Assembly: GCF_024170165.1 (NCBI RefSeq)
Contig: NZ_JALJXP010000010.1
Location: 220,397-284,396 of the forward strand
Origin: Pseudomonas nitroreducens
GTDB lineage: Bacteria > Pseudomonadota > Gammaproteobacteria > Pseudomonadales > Pseudomonadaceae
Direction: 5' to 3'
DNA: 64,000 nt
How positions within the stretch are numbered: position 1 is the stretch's first letter; the number at the start of each line of letters is the position of its first letter. The position numbers were made by a program, and so were the translations under genes. Positions 27,006 through 34,861 of this stretch are shown here, in pieces. Under the pieces are notes generated by a model. That model had not been told where the DNA came from and ran no database searches. It was given only the letters and a program-made list of their open reading frames with translations.

Positions 27006-29027
27006 ATGAAAGCGATCGACCGTCACTCGAGTCCGCTTGGGCATTCGCCAGCCGGCAGCATCTGGAAGTTCAGCGCCTCGTTCGCCCTCGCCGCCGCCAT
27101 CTCCATGACCACCCAGGCCTGGGCCGCCGAGTCGCCCAAACCCGCCACCGAGGCCACCAAGACCGCCAACGACGCCCTGCTCAAGGAGCTGCCGTTCGAC
27201 GACAAGACCTCGTTCGAACTGGCCCACAAGGGCTTCATCGCCCCGCTGCCGTCCGAGCCGATCAAGGGCGAGAAAGGCAACCTGATCTGGGACCCGGCCA
27301 AGTACAACTTCATCAAGGAAGGTGAAGCGGCGCCGGCCTCGACCAACCCGAGCCTGTGGCGGCAATCGCAGCTGATCAATATCTCCGGTCTGTTCGAGGT
27401 CACCAAGGGCCTCTACCAGGTGCGCAACTACGACCTGTCGAACATGACCATCGTCGAGGGCAAGACCGGCATCACCATCTTCGACCCGCTGATCTCCGAG
27501 GAAACCGCCCGCGCGGCGCTGGAGCTGTACTACCAGCACCGGCCGAAGAAACCGGTGGTAGCGGTGATCTACACCCACAGCCACGTCGACCACTACGGCG
27601 GCGTGAAAGGCGTGGTGAAAGAGGAAGACGTGAAGTCGGGCAAGGTGAAGATCTACGCACCCAAGGGCTTCCTCGAACACGCCGTGGCCGAGAACGTGAT
27701 GGCCGGCACCGCCATGAGCCGCCGCGCCAGCTACATGTACGGCAACCTGCTGCCGCCCACTGACACCGGCCAGCTCGGCGCCGGCCTGGGCACCACCACC
27801 TCCGCCGGTACCGTGACGCTGATCCCGCCGACCGACATCATCTCCCAGACCGGCGAGAAGCATGTCATCGACGGCCTGCACTACGAGTTCCTCTACGCGC
27901 CGGGCAGCGAGGCGCCGGCCGAGATGATGTACTACATCAAGGAACTCAAGGCGCTGAACACCGCCGAGGACTCCACCCACACCCTGCACAACACCTACTC
28001 GCTGCGCGGCGCGAAGATTCGCGAACCGCTGCCCTGGTCCAAGTACCTCAACCAGGCGCTGAAGATGTGGGGCGACGACGTGCAGGTGATGTACGCCATG
28101 CACCACTGGCCGGTCTGGGGCAACAAGGAAGTCAACGAGCACATCGGCCTGCAGCGCGACATGTACCGCTACATCAACGACGAAACCCTGCGCCTGGCCA
28201 ACAAGGGCCTGACCATGACCGAGATCGCCGAGCAGGTGAAACTGCCCAAGGCGATCGCCACCAAGTTCTCCAACCGTGGCTACTACGGCTCGCTGAACCA
28301 CAACGTGAAGGCGACCTACGTGCTCTACCTGGGCTGGTTCAACGGCAACCCGGCAACCCTGCACGAGCTGCCGCCGGATGAAGAAGGCAAGCGCTACGTC
28401 GACATGATGGGCGGCGCCGACGCGGTGCTGAAGAAGGCCAAGGAGTACTACGACAAGGGCGACTACCGCTGGGTGGCCGAGGTGGTCAACCACGTGGTCT
28501 TCGCCGACCCGAACAACCAGGCGGCAAAGAACCTGCAGGCCGACGCCCTGGAGCAGATGGGCTACCAGGCCGAGAGCGGGCCGTGGCGCAACTTCTACCT
28601 GACCGGTGCGCAGGAACTGCGCAACGGCGTGCAGAAGCTGCCGACGCCTGACACCGCCAGCCCCGACACCGTCAAGGCGATGGACCTCGACCTGTTCTTC
28701 GACTACCTGGCCATGCGCCTGAAAGGCCCGGAAGTCGAGGACAAGAAGATCACCCTGAACTTCGACTTCACCGACCTCAAGCAGAAGTACCTGCTGCAGA
28801 TGGAAAACGGTGTGCTCAACCACACCGAGGGCATGCAGGCCAAGGATGCCGACGCCACCATCAGCCTGACCCGCGACACCCTCAACAAGCTGATGCTCAA
28901 GCAGGCGACGCTGAAGGACGCCGTGACCAAGGGCGATATCAAGGTCAACGGCGACCAGGCCAAGCTCGAAGAACTCATGAGCTACATGGACAACTTCGAC
29001 TTCTGGTTCAACATCGTCACGCCCTGA
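27006..29027 (+). CDS. Exported alkyl sulfatase, metallo-beta-lactamase type (SdsA-like)
   Basis: The 673-residue protein resembles SdsA1/BDS1 alkyl sulfatases, which hydrolyse sulfate esters such as dodecyl sulfate to alcohol and sulfate. It has a long signal peptide (cleavage near AWA-AES, about residue 42), a metallo-beta-lactamase domain with the zinc motif THSHVDHYGG (near residue 195), the family stretch SRRASYMYGNLLPP, a dimerisation region (GWFNGNPATLHELPP), and a C-terminal SCP2-like domain (about 540-673). ATG 27006 has AAGGAG 9 nt upstream. The location would be periplasmic. The nearest regulator is AraC-type, not the LysR-type SdsB known beside P. aeruginosa sdsA1. Confidence 0.9.
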   Translation: MKAIDRHSSPLGHSPAGSIWKFSASFALAAAISMTTQAWAAESPKPATEATKTANDALLKELPFDDKTSFELAHKGFIAPLPSEPIKGEKGNLIWDPAKYNFIKEGEAAPASTNPSLWRQSQLINISGLFEVTKGLYQVRNYDLSNMTIVEGKTGITIFDPLISEETARAALELYYQHRPKKPVVAVIYTHSHVDHYGGVKGVVKEEDVKSGKVKIYAPKGFLEHAVAENVMAGTAMSRRASYMYGNLLPPTDTGQLGAGLGTTTSAGTVTLIPPTDIISQTGEKHVIDGLHYEFLYAPGSEAPAEMMYYIKELKALNTAEDSTHTLHNTYSLRGAKIREPLPWSKYLNQALKMWGDDVQVMYAMHHWPVWGNKEVNEHIGLQRDMYRYINDETLRLANKGLTMTEIAEQVKLPKAIATKFSNRGYYGSLNHNVKATYVLYLGWFNGNPATLHELPPDEEGKRYVDMMGGADAVLKKAKEYYDKGDYRWVAEVVNHVVFADPNNQAAKNLQADALEQMGYQAESGPWRNFYLTGAQELRNGVQKLPTPDTASPDTVKAMDLDLFFDYLAMRLKGPEVEDKKITLNFDFTDLKQKYLLQMENGVLNHTEGMQAKDADATISLTRDTLNKLMLKQATLKDAVTKGDIKVNGDQAKLEELMSYMDNFDFWFNIVTP

Positions 29028-29042
29028 CCGGGCCGCAACAGC

Positions 29043-29070
29043 CAGGCCGGCGGCACGTGCCGCCGGCCTG
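29043..29070 (+). terminator. Palindromic hairpin after the alkyl sulfatase gene
   Basis: A 28-bp perfect palindrome whose arms start CAGGCCGGCGGCA lies 16 nt beyond the stop, followed by CATTCTTCCCC. This is a probable factor-independent or leaky terminator before the AraC gene 34 nt downstream. Confidence 0.6.
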
Positions 29071-29103
29071 CATTCTTCCCCGCAAGCCAGGAAGCCAACC
29101 GAC

Positions 29104-30099
29104 ATGGATACCGTTCGCGGCACCGCCTTCCTCCAGTTCGGCGACCTGCTCGCCGAGCGCGGCGCCTCGCTGCGCGCTCACCTCGCGCCACACCGCATCG
29201 ACCTGAACGTCGTCGGCGACTACGAAAAGAAGTTCTCCTACCGCAGCCTGGTGCAGATTTTCGAGGACAGCGCCCGCGCGCTGCACATGCCCGAGTTCGG
29301 CCTGGAACTGGCAAGCCGGCAGAAATCCAGCCTGCTCGGCCCCCTGCAGCACCTGGCGCAAACCGCACCCACTGCTGGTGAAGGGCTGGCTGCGGTGGTG
29401 CGCTACATGCGCGTCTACAGCCCATCGATCCTGTTCCGCCTGGAACGTCGCGGCGGCAGCGCCCTGCTCTGCTTCGACAATGCCTTGCCGTGTATCGAGG
29501 AGATTCCGCAGATCGTCGAGAAGTCCCTGTTGCACGGCCAACTGATGATCGCCGAGTTGCTGGGCACGCCGTTCCGCCCTACCACCGTGCTGCTGCGCCA
29601 TCAGCCTCAGGCCGGGCTGGCGGTCTACCAACGCTACTTCGGTTGCCCGGTGCTGTTCGGCCAGGAGCACAACGCCCTGGTGATCGCCCAGAGCGACCTG
29701 CAGCGTCCCTGCGCGCGCCACGATGCGACGCTGCACTCCATCGTGAAGTTCTACCTGGAGGCGCACTCCGGCTCCGACGACAAGCTCGGCGCCCAGGTCG
29801 AGCGCCATATCCAGGCCCTGCTGCCGCGGCAGCGCTGCAGCCTGGAACAGGTAGCACAATTGCTCGACCTGCACCCGCGCACCCTGCAGCGTCGGCTGGC
29901 CAGCGATGGCATCGATTTCGAGGAGCACGTCGACCAGATCCGCCGCCGTCGCGCCGAACAGCTGCTCGGCCAGTCCGACCTGGCCATCGCGCAGATCGCC
30001 CAGGAACTGGGTTACCGCCGCACTACCTCGTTCTGCCGGGCGCACCACCGCTGGTTCGGCATGGCGCCCATCGAGCATCGGCGCGCGCTGAAGGCCTGA
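29104..30099 (+). CDS. AraC-family regulator (OruR/ArgR-type, Arabinose_bd N-domain)
   Basis: The 331-residue protein has an N-terminal ligand-type domain of the Arabinose_bd class (about 15-200; FSYRSLVQIFEDSARAL, YGCPVLFGQEHNALVI-type segment) and a C-terminal double helix-turn-helix (LEQVAQLLDLHPRTLQRRL, DLAIAQIAQELGYRRTTSFCRAHHRWFG). It is 76 bp downstream of the alkyl sulfatase and in the same direction, so it is the best local candidate to control that gene and the FadL-type gene. The effector is unknown. Confidence 0.9.
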   Translation: MDTVRGTAFLQFGDLLAERGASLRAHLAPHRIDLNVVGDYEKKFSYRSLVQIFEDSARALHMPEFGLELASRQKSSLLGPLQHLAQTAPTAGEGLAAVVRYMRVYSPSILFRLERRGGSALLCFDNALPCIEEIPQIVEKSLLHGQLMIAELLGTPFRPTTVLLRHQPQAGLAVYQRYFGCPVLFGQEHNALVIAQSDLQRPCARHDATLHSIVKFYLEAHSGSDDKLGAQVERHIQALLPRQRCSLEQVAQLLDLHPRTLQRRLASDGIDFEEHVDQIRRRRAEQLLGQSDLAIAQIAQELGYRRTTSFCRAHHRWFGMAPIEHRRALKA

Positions 30100-30237
30100 T
30101 CACCCAGCCCCTGCAGAAACGGGCCATCCCGCGACCGAGGGCAGAGCACGCCACTGCAGCGGTCCGGCCGCCCCGTCGACCACTCCAACATTCCCTGCAA
30201 TGCCTTGTTGCCCTGACGCCGGCCATTCGGTTATTTT

Positions 30238-30256
30238 GATAATAATTCGCATTTGC
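30238..30256 (+). promoter_or_regulatory. Candidate Fur box before the ECF sigma gene
   Basis: The 19-bp site starting GATAATAATTCGCATTT matches the classical Fur consensus at about 13 of 19 positions and sits 25 nt before the sigma factor start. FecI-type sigma genes are normally Fur-repressed. Confidence 0.6.
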
Positions 30257-30280
30257 GCAATCCCACTCGCCCGGCCTTCC

Positions 30281-30814
30281 ATGACACGACCCATCGCCTG
30301 CGCCCATCGCGCCCAAGTGGCCAGCCTCTATCGCGAGAACCACGGCTGGATCCAGCAGTGGATCAATCGTCGCCTGGGCAACGCCAGCGACGCCGCCGAG
30401 CTGGCCCAGGACGTTTTCGTGCGCCTGCTGGCGCAACCTCGGGAGTTCGAGAGCGAGGTGCATGCCCGCGCCTACCTGAGCCGCATCTCGCTGCACCTGT
30501 GCGTCGACTTCTGGCGCCGCAAGCAGCTGGAGAAGGCCTGGCTCGAAGCCCTGGCGCTGGTGCCGGAAAGCCATTGGCCGTCGCAGGAACACCAGGCGAT
30601 CATCCTGGAAACCCTCGCTCAGCTGCAGGACCTGCTGGAACGCCTGCCACCCAAGGTAGCCGCCGCCTTCAGCCTGTCGCAGCTGCACGGCATGGGCTAC
30701 CGGGAGATCGCGCAGGAGCTGGGCGTGTCCGTGCGCACGGTGACCAAGTACATCGCCCAGGCCATGTTCCAGTGCGCCCTGCTCGAGGCGGAACTGGACG
30801 GAGTGCTGCAATGA
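30281..30814 (+). CDS. FecI-family ECF sigma factor
   Basis: The 177-residue cytoplasmic sigma factor has region 2 (LYRENHGWIQQWINRRLG ... DVFVRLLAQP) at about residues 14-80 and region 4 (LERLPPKVAAAFSLSQL, YREIAQELGVSVRTVTKYI) at about 120-165. It would direct RNA polymerase to the TonB receptor gene downstream after a cell-surface signal. Start ATG 30281 is chosen by family alignment; no clear ribosome site precedes it. It overlaps the anti-sigma gene by ATGA. Confidence 0.93.
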   Translation: MTRPIACAHRAQVASLYRENHGWIQQWINRRLGNASDAAELAQDVFVRLLAQPREFESEVHARAYLSRISLHLCVDFWRRKQLEKAWLEALALVPESHWPSQEHQAIILETLAQLQDLLERLPPKVAAAFSLSQLHGMGYREIAQELGVSVRTVTKYIAQAMFQCALLEAELDGVLQ

Positions 30815-31785
30815 GCACGCGCCCCGGCCTCGACCACGCCACCCTGGAAAGCGCCGCCGACTGGTTCGCCCGCCTGCAGGAATCGCCCAACGACGACGAA
30901 CTGCAAGCGCAATGGCGCCGCTGGCTGGACCAGGGTGAATCGCAGCGCCTGGCCTGGAGCTACATCGAACGTATCGGCCAGCGCTTCGCCGGCCTGCAGC
31001 AGCAAGGCCCCGCCGCACACCGGACGCTGGCCACCCTGCGTTCCGGCAAGCAGACGCGCCGCCGGCTGCTCAGCCAGTTCAGCGTGCTCGCCGGCGCCGG
31101 CCTGTTCGGCTGGCTGGGTTGGCGCGCCAATCCCATCGACAGCCTGCACGCCTGGCGCGCCCAGTACCGCACGGCGGTGGGCGAGCGCCGCAGCGAGCGG
31201 CTGAGCGACGGCACGCAAATCTGGCTCAACAGCGACAGCGCACTGGACGTCCACTTCGACGACAGCCGCCGCGAGCTGGTGCTGTACGCCGGTGAAGTGC
31301 TGATCGAGACCGGCCACGGCGACAACCGCCCCTTCCAGGTACGTACCCGTGCCGGCCTGCTGCAACCGCTGGGCACCCGCTTCAGCGTGCGGGAAATCGG
31401 TCCGCGCACGCAGCTCAGCGTCTACCAGGGCGCGGTGCGCACCACCCTGCAGGACAGCGGCGCCAGCCTCACCCTGCAAGCAGGCCAGGGCGTCGTCTTC
31501 GATGCCCGCGACGCCGGCCCGCTGACCCGCGCCGAAGCCCGCCGCGAAGCCTGGAGCCGCGGCCTGCTGCTGGCCGAGGACATGCCACTGGAAGAGTTCA
31601 TCAGCGAGCTGGGCGGCTACCGGCGCGGACACCTTGGCGTCGACCCCGCGCTGGCGCGCCTGCGCGTCATGGGCAGCTTCCCGCTGGGGGACACCGACCA
31701 GGCCCTGGCGCAGCTGGAAGAAGCACTTCCGGTGCGTGTGCAGCGGCGTTTCGACTGGTGGGTGACGGTGGTACCGCGCAGCTAA
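30811..31785 (+). CDS. FecR-family anti-sigma / sigma regulator
   Basis: The 324-residue inner-membrane protein has an N-terminal cytoplasmic domain (ATLESAADWFARLQ ... WRRWLDQGESQRLAW), one transmembrane helix at about residues 90-106 (FSVLAGAGLFGWLGW) and a periplasmic FecR domain (ERLSDGTQIWLNSDSALDV, TRAGLLQPLGTRFSVRE) with a secretin/TonB-like short N-domain at the end. It relays the signal from the TonB receptor to the sigma factor. Translation is coupled to the sigma gene (ATGA), with GGAG upstream. Confidence 0.93.
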   Translation: MSTRPGLDHATLESAADWFARLQESPNDDELQAQWRRWLDQGESQRLAWSYIERIGQRFAGLQQQGPAAHRTLATLRSGKQTRRRLLSQFSVLAGAGLFGWLGWRANPIDSLHAWRAQYRTAVGERRSERLSDGTQIWLNSDSALDVHFDDSRRELVLYAGEVLIETGHGDNRPFQVRTRAGLLQPLGTRFSVREIGPRTQLSVYQGAVRTTLQDSGASLTLQAGQGVVFDARDAGPLTRAEARREAWSRGLLLAEDMPLEEFISELGGYRRGHLGVDPALARLRVMGSFPLGDTDQALAQLEEALPVRVQRRFDWWVTVVPRS

Positions 31786-31804
31786 CCAGGCGCTGAACGC
31801 TTTC

Positions 31805-31880
31805 GTAGGGCGCATAACCCGGAACGGGTTATCCGCCATCAAGCTCGCGGCGGATAACGCTGACGCGTTATGCGCCCTAC
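31805..31880. repeat. Intergenic inverted repeat (GTAGGGCGCATAAC class)
   Basis: Arms GTAGGGCGCATAAC and GTTATGCGCCCTAC bound a 76-bp element with inner GGGTTATCCGCC / GGCGGATAACGC arms. It forms a long hairpin between the anti-sigma gene and the receptor gene. It is a typical multicopy Pseudomonas repeat and could also end transcription. Confidence 0.75.
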
Positions 31881-31937
31881 ATGTGTTCGCGAGCAACGAA
31901 CTTCCCCCTCAGGTGGCACCCTGCAAAAAAAGTTTTC

Positions 31938-31956
31938 GAGAATGGTTCCGATTTTC
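31938..31956 (+). promoter_or_regulatory. Candidate Fur box / ECF promoter before the TonB receptor
   Basis: The site beginning GAGAATGGTTCCGATTT agrees with the Fur consensus at about 12 of 19 positions and lies 57 nt upstream of the receptor start in an AT-richer stretch. It could also contain the promoter recognised by the adjacent FecI-type sigma factor. Confidence 0.45.
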
Positions 31957-32013
31957 CGTTCAGCTTCGGATTACTAGGAAACACTCCTAATAACCGGACG
32001 CCAAGGAACCGGA

Positions 32014-34539
32014 ATGTCACGCCAAGACCAGCACTTCCCGAGCAAGAAGCATCCCCTGATCCTCGCCATGGCCTTGAGCCTGGCCGCCGTCGCCCCGCTG
32101 TCCGTGTCCCCGGCGGCGATGGCTGAACAAGCACAACGGCAGAGCTTCGACATCCCCGCCGGCCCCCTCGCCCGCCAGCTAAACGAACTGGCAGCGCAGA
32201 CCGGCCTGCTGCTGGCCGCCGATGCCGAGCTGACCCGCGAGCGCCAGAGCCAGGCCGTGCGCGGCAACTACAGCGCCGAGGAAGCACTGGACCTGATGCT
32301 GATGGGCAGCGGCCTTGCGGCGCAGCGCAACGGCTCCCGCTACCAGCTGGTGCTGATCCCGCAGGAAGACGCCGCGCTGGAGATGAGCGAAACCACCATC
32401 ATGGGCCAGGGCATGGGCCAGGCCACCGAGAACAGCGGCAGCTACACGCCGGGCCTGACCAGCGTCGGCTCGAAGACCCCGACCTCGCTGAAGGAAACCC
32501 CGCAGTCGGTCTCGGTGATCACCCGCCAGCTGATGGACGATCGCCAGATCACCGACATCAACGAGGCCATGAAGGCGGTGCCGGGCATCACCGTGCAGAG
32601 CGGCACCTTCCGCCTGCAGGACTACTACTCGCGCGGCTTCGCCATCCAGAACATCCAGCTCGACGGCGCCGCGCCCATGGCCCTGGGTACCACCGCCGGC
32701 TCGTTCTACTCCTCCAACGTCTACGACATGGCCGAGTTCGACCACGTCGAAGTGCTGCGCGGCAGCTCGGCGCTGTTCGGCGGTACCGGCGACCCCGGCG
32801 GCATCATCAACCTGGTACGCAAGCGTCCGCTGGATACCTACCAGCTGAAGTTCAGCGCCTCCGCCGGCACCTGGGACAACTACCGCTCCGAGCTCGACGT
32901 GACCGGGCCGCTGGGCTTCGACGGCAAGCTGCGCGGGCGCGCGGTGGTGGCCTACCAGGACCGCCAGTACTTCACCGACAACCGCGCCACCGACAAGCCG
33001 ATCTTCTACGGCGTGCTGGAAGCCGATGTCACCGACGACACCCTGCTCACCGCCGGCATGCGCTTCAACCAGGTCCACGAGACCGGCACCGCCAACGCCG
33101 TGCCGCGCTACAGCAACGGCGTCGATCTGGGCCTGCCGCGGCATACCGGGCTGTCGACCACCTGGGCCTACGCCGACGGTTTCTCCCGCGAATACTTCGC
33201 CAAGCTCGACCACCGCCTGAACGACGACTGGAAGCTCAACCTCAGCTACACCAACATCTACGACACCATCGAGACCAACAACGCCACCACCCTGGGCTCG
33301 GTGAACCCGGTGACCGGCACCGGCGTCACCCGCTACGGCACCTGGATCACCCAGTGGAGCGAGCAGGACCTCTGGGACGCCAACGTCTCGGGCAACTTCA
33401 GCCTGTTCGGCCTGGATCACCAGCTCACCGTCGGCGGCGACTACCAGGACATCGACAGCCGCTGGCAGGGCACTCCGCGCTTCGCCACGGCCGGCGGCGC
33501 GGTGGACGTGTTCGACCCCAACTCCACGCCCTGGACCGACCCCGGCCCGCGCCCGGACGTCACCCGCGACTACAGCCCCAACAGCCAGACCCAGTACGGC
33601 CTCTACTCCAGCCTGCGCCTGCAGCTGGCCGAGCCGCTGCACCTGATCCTCGGCGCACGGGTGCAACGCTACAAGTTCGACCAGACCTACCAGACCCTGG
33701 CCAACGGAGTGTGGGGCGTGCAGTCGCGAGTCGACATGCGCGAGCCGACCAGGACCACGCCGTTCGGCGGCATCGTCTACGACCTCACCGATGAGTGGGC
33801 CGCCTACGCCAGCTACGCGGAAATCTTCAAGCCACAGCAGAACTACATGGCCGGCCCGCTGGGCAGCGGCAGCACCCTCGACCCCATGACCGGCAAGACC
33901 TACGAGACGGGCCTGAAGGGCGAGCTGTTCGACGGCAAGGTCAACACCAGCGTGGCGCTCTACTACACCAAGCGCGAAGACCAGGCCGTGCTCGACCCGC
34001 AGTACGACGCCACCTCGGTGCTGTTCGGCGGCAACTGCTGCTACGTCAACGGCGGCGAAGTCGTCAGCAAGGGCGTGGACATGGAAATCTCCGGCGAGGT
34101 GCTGCCGGACTGGATGGTCATGGCCAGCTACACCTTGAACCTCAACAAGAACCGAACCGTCGGCGGCGAGCTGAGCACCATCACGCCCAAGCACATGGCC
34201 AAGCTGTTCAGCACCTACCGCCTGCCGGGCGACTGGTCGAAGTTCCGCGTCGGCGGTGGCGTCGATATCCAGAGTGCGACCAAGGTCAGCGGCACCGCCT
34301 CCTACTACGACAGCAACGGTAACGTGACCCAGGCCGACGTGCCGTTCGACTACCAGCAGAGCGGCTACGCGGTATGGAACGCGCTGGTCGACTACCAGCT
34401 GGACGAACACTGGAACGTCGCGCTCAACGGCAACAACCTGTTCGACAGGAAGTACTACCAGACGGTCGGCACCTCGACCTATGGCAACGTCTACGGCGAT
34501 CCGCGCAACTTCATGCTGACCGTGCGCGCGACGTACTGA
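32014..34539 (+). CDS. TonB-dependent siderophore receptor with N-terminal signalling domain
   Basis: The 841-residue outer membrane receptor has a signal peptide (cleavage near AMA-EQA), an STN/secretin-like signalling domain (about 40-120; FDIPAGPLARQLNELAAQTGLLL), a TonB box region (EMSETTIMGQG), a plug domain (LKETPQSVSVITRQLMDD, VLRGSSALFGGTGDPGGIINLVRKRP) and a 22-strand barrel ending in Tyr (MLTVRATY). The style is that of FpvA/FoxA/FiuA ferric-siderophore receptors; the ligand cannot be named. The signalling domain fits control by the upstream sigma/anti-sigma pair. AAGGAA precedes the ATG. An adjacent CC pair (GGNCCYVNGG) in the barrel is a loop feature common in this branch. Confidence 0.95.
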   Translation: MSRQDQHFPSKKHPLILAMALSLAAVAPLSVSPAAMAEQAQRQSFDIPAGPLARQLNELAAQTGLLLAADAELTRERQSQAVRGNYSAEEALDLMLMGSGLAAQRNGSRYQLVLIPQEDAALEMSETTIMGQGMGQATENSGSYTPGLTSVGSKTPTSLKETPQSVSVITRQLMDDRQITDINEAMKAVPGITVQSGTFRLQDYYSRGFAIQNIQLDGAAPMALGTTAGSFYSSNVYDMAEFDHVEVLRGSSALFGGTGDPGGIINLVRKRPLDTYQLKFSASAGTWDNYRSELDVTGPLGFDGKLRGRAVVAYQDRQYFTDNRATDKPIFYGVLEADVTDDTLLTAGMRFNQVHETGTANAVPRYSNGVDLGLPRHTGLSTTWAYADGFSREYFAKLDHRLNDDWKLNLSYTNIYDTIETNNATTLGSVNPVTGTGVTRYGTWITQWSEQDLWDANVSGNFSLFGLDHQLTVGGDYQDIDSRWQGTPRFATAGGAVDVFDPNSTPWTDPGPRPDVTRDYSPNSQTQYGLYSSLRLQLAEPLHLILGARVQRYKFDQTYQTLANGVWGVQSRVDMREPTRTTPFGGIVYDLTDEWAAYASYAEIFKPQQNYMAGPLGSGSTLDPMTGKTYETGLKGELFDGKVNTSVALYYTKREDQAVLDPQYDATSVLFGGNCCYVNGGEVVSKGVDMEISGEVLPDWMVMASYTLNLNKNRTVGGELSTITPKHMAKLFSTYRLPGDWSKFRVGGGVDIQSATKVSGTASYYDSNGNVTQADVPFDYQQSGYAVWNALVDYQLDEHWNVALNGNNLFDRKYYQTVGTSTYGNVYGDPRNFMLTVRATY

Positions 34540-34612
34540 AGAGCCTGCCTTCATCAAAGCTTAATCTCGCACCGGCAGACTGCGCCCAGTCACCAAGGGT
34601 GCGTGACTCGTG

Positions 34613-34643
34613 AATGCTGCCTGATCCAGGCAGCATTTTTTTT
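34613..34643 (+). terminator. Rho-independent terminator of the TonB receptor gene
   Basis: An 11-bp perfect stem (AATGCTGCCTG / CAGGCAGCATT) with a three-base loop is followed by eight T residues, 73 nt past the stop codon. Confidence 0.92.
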
Positions 34644-34676
34644 GCCCGCACGAACCACCCGACGCCGGACTCGGCC

Positions 34677-34747
34677 GTAGGAGCGGACTCCGTCCGCGAC
34701 AGGTCTGCATCACGCCGGAGTGCATCGCGGACGAAGTCCGCTCCTGC
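34677..34747. repeat. Intergenic inverted repeat (GTAGGAGCGGACT class)
   Basis: Arms GTAGGAGCGGACTCCGTCCG and, in reverse complement, GCAGGAGCGGACTTCGTCCG flank a 25-nt spacer. This is a frequent Pseudomonas intergenic element. Confidence 0.75.
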
Positions 34748-34861
34748 AGGGACCTATCACCTCTCATTCGATACCGGACAACCCCGCCGATTGCTGCTAT
34801 ATGCCTTGAGGCCCGCACCGATGTGCGGCGTCCCCCATTGTGCCCTTGTATGGATACCGGC

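Larger units (their letters stand above)
34540..34861. other. 322-bp region between receptor and Cache-GGDEF genes
   Basis: It contains the receptor terminator (34613-34643) and an inverted repeat (34677-34747). No gene is seen. The remaining stretch 34748-34861 should hold the promoter of the GGDEF gene, but no clear hexamers stand out. Confidence 0.5.

Noticed and set aside
32179..34557. Minus-strand frame of about 790 codons opposite the TonB receptor
   Set aside because: Composition is typical of an antisense shadow and the plus-strand receptor has complete domain order.
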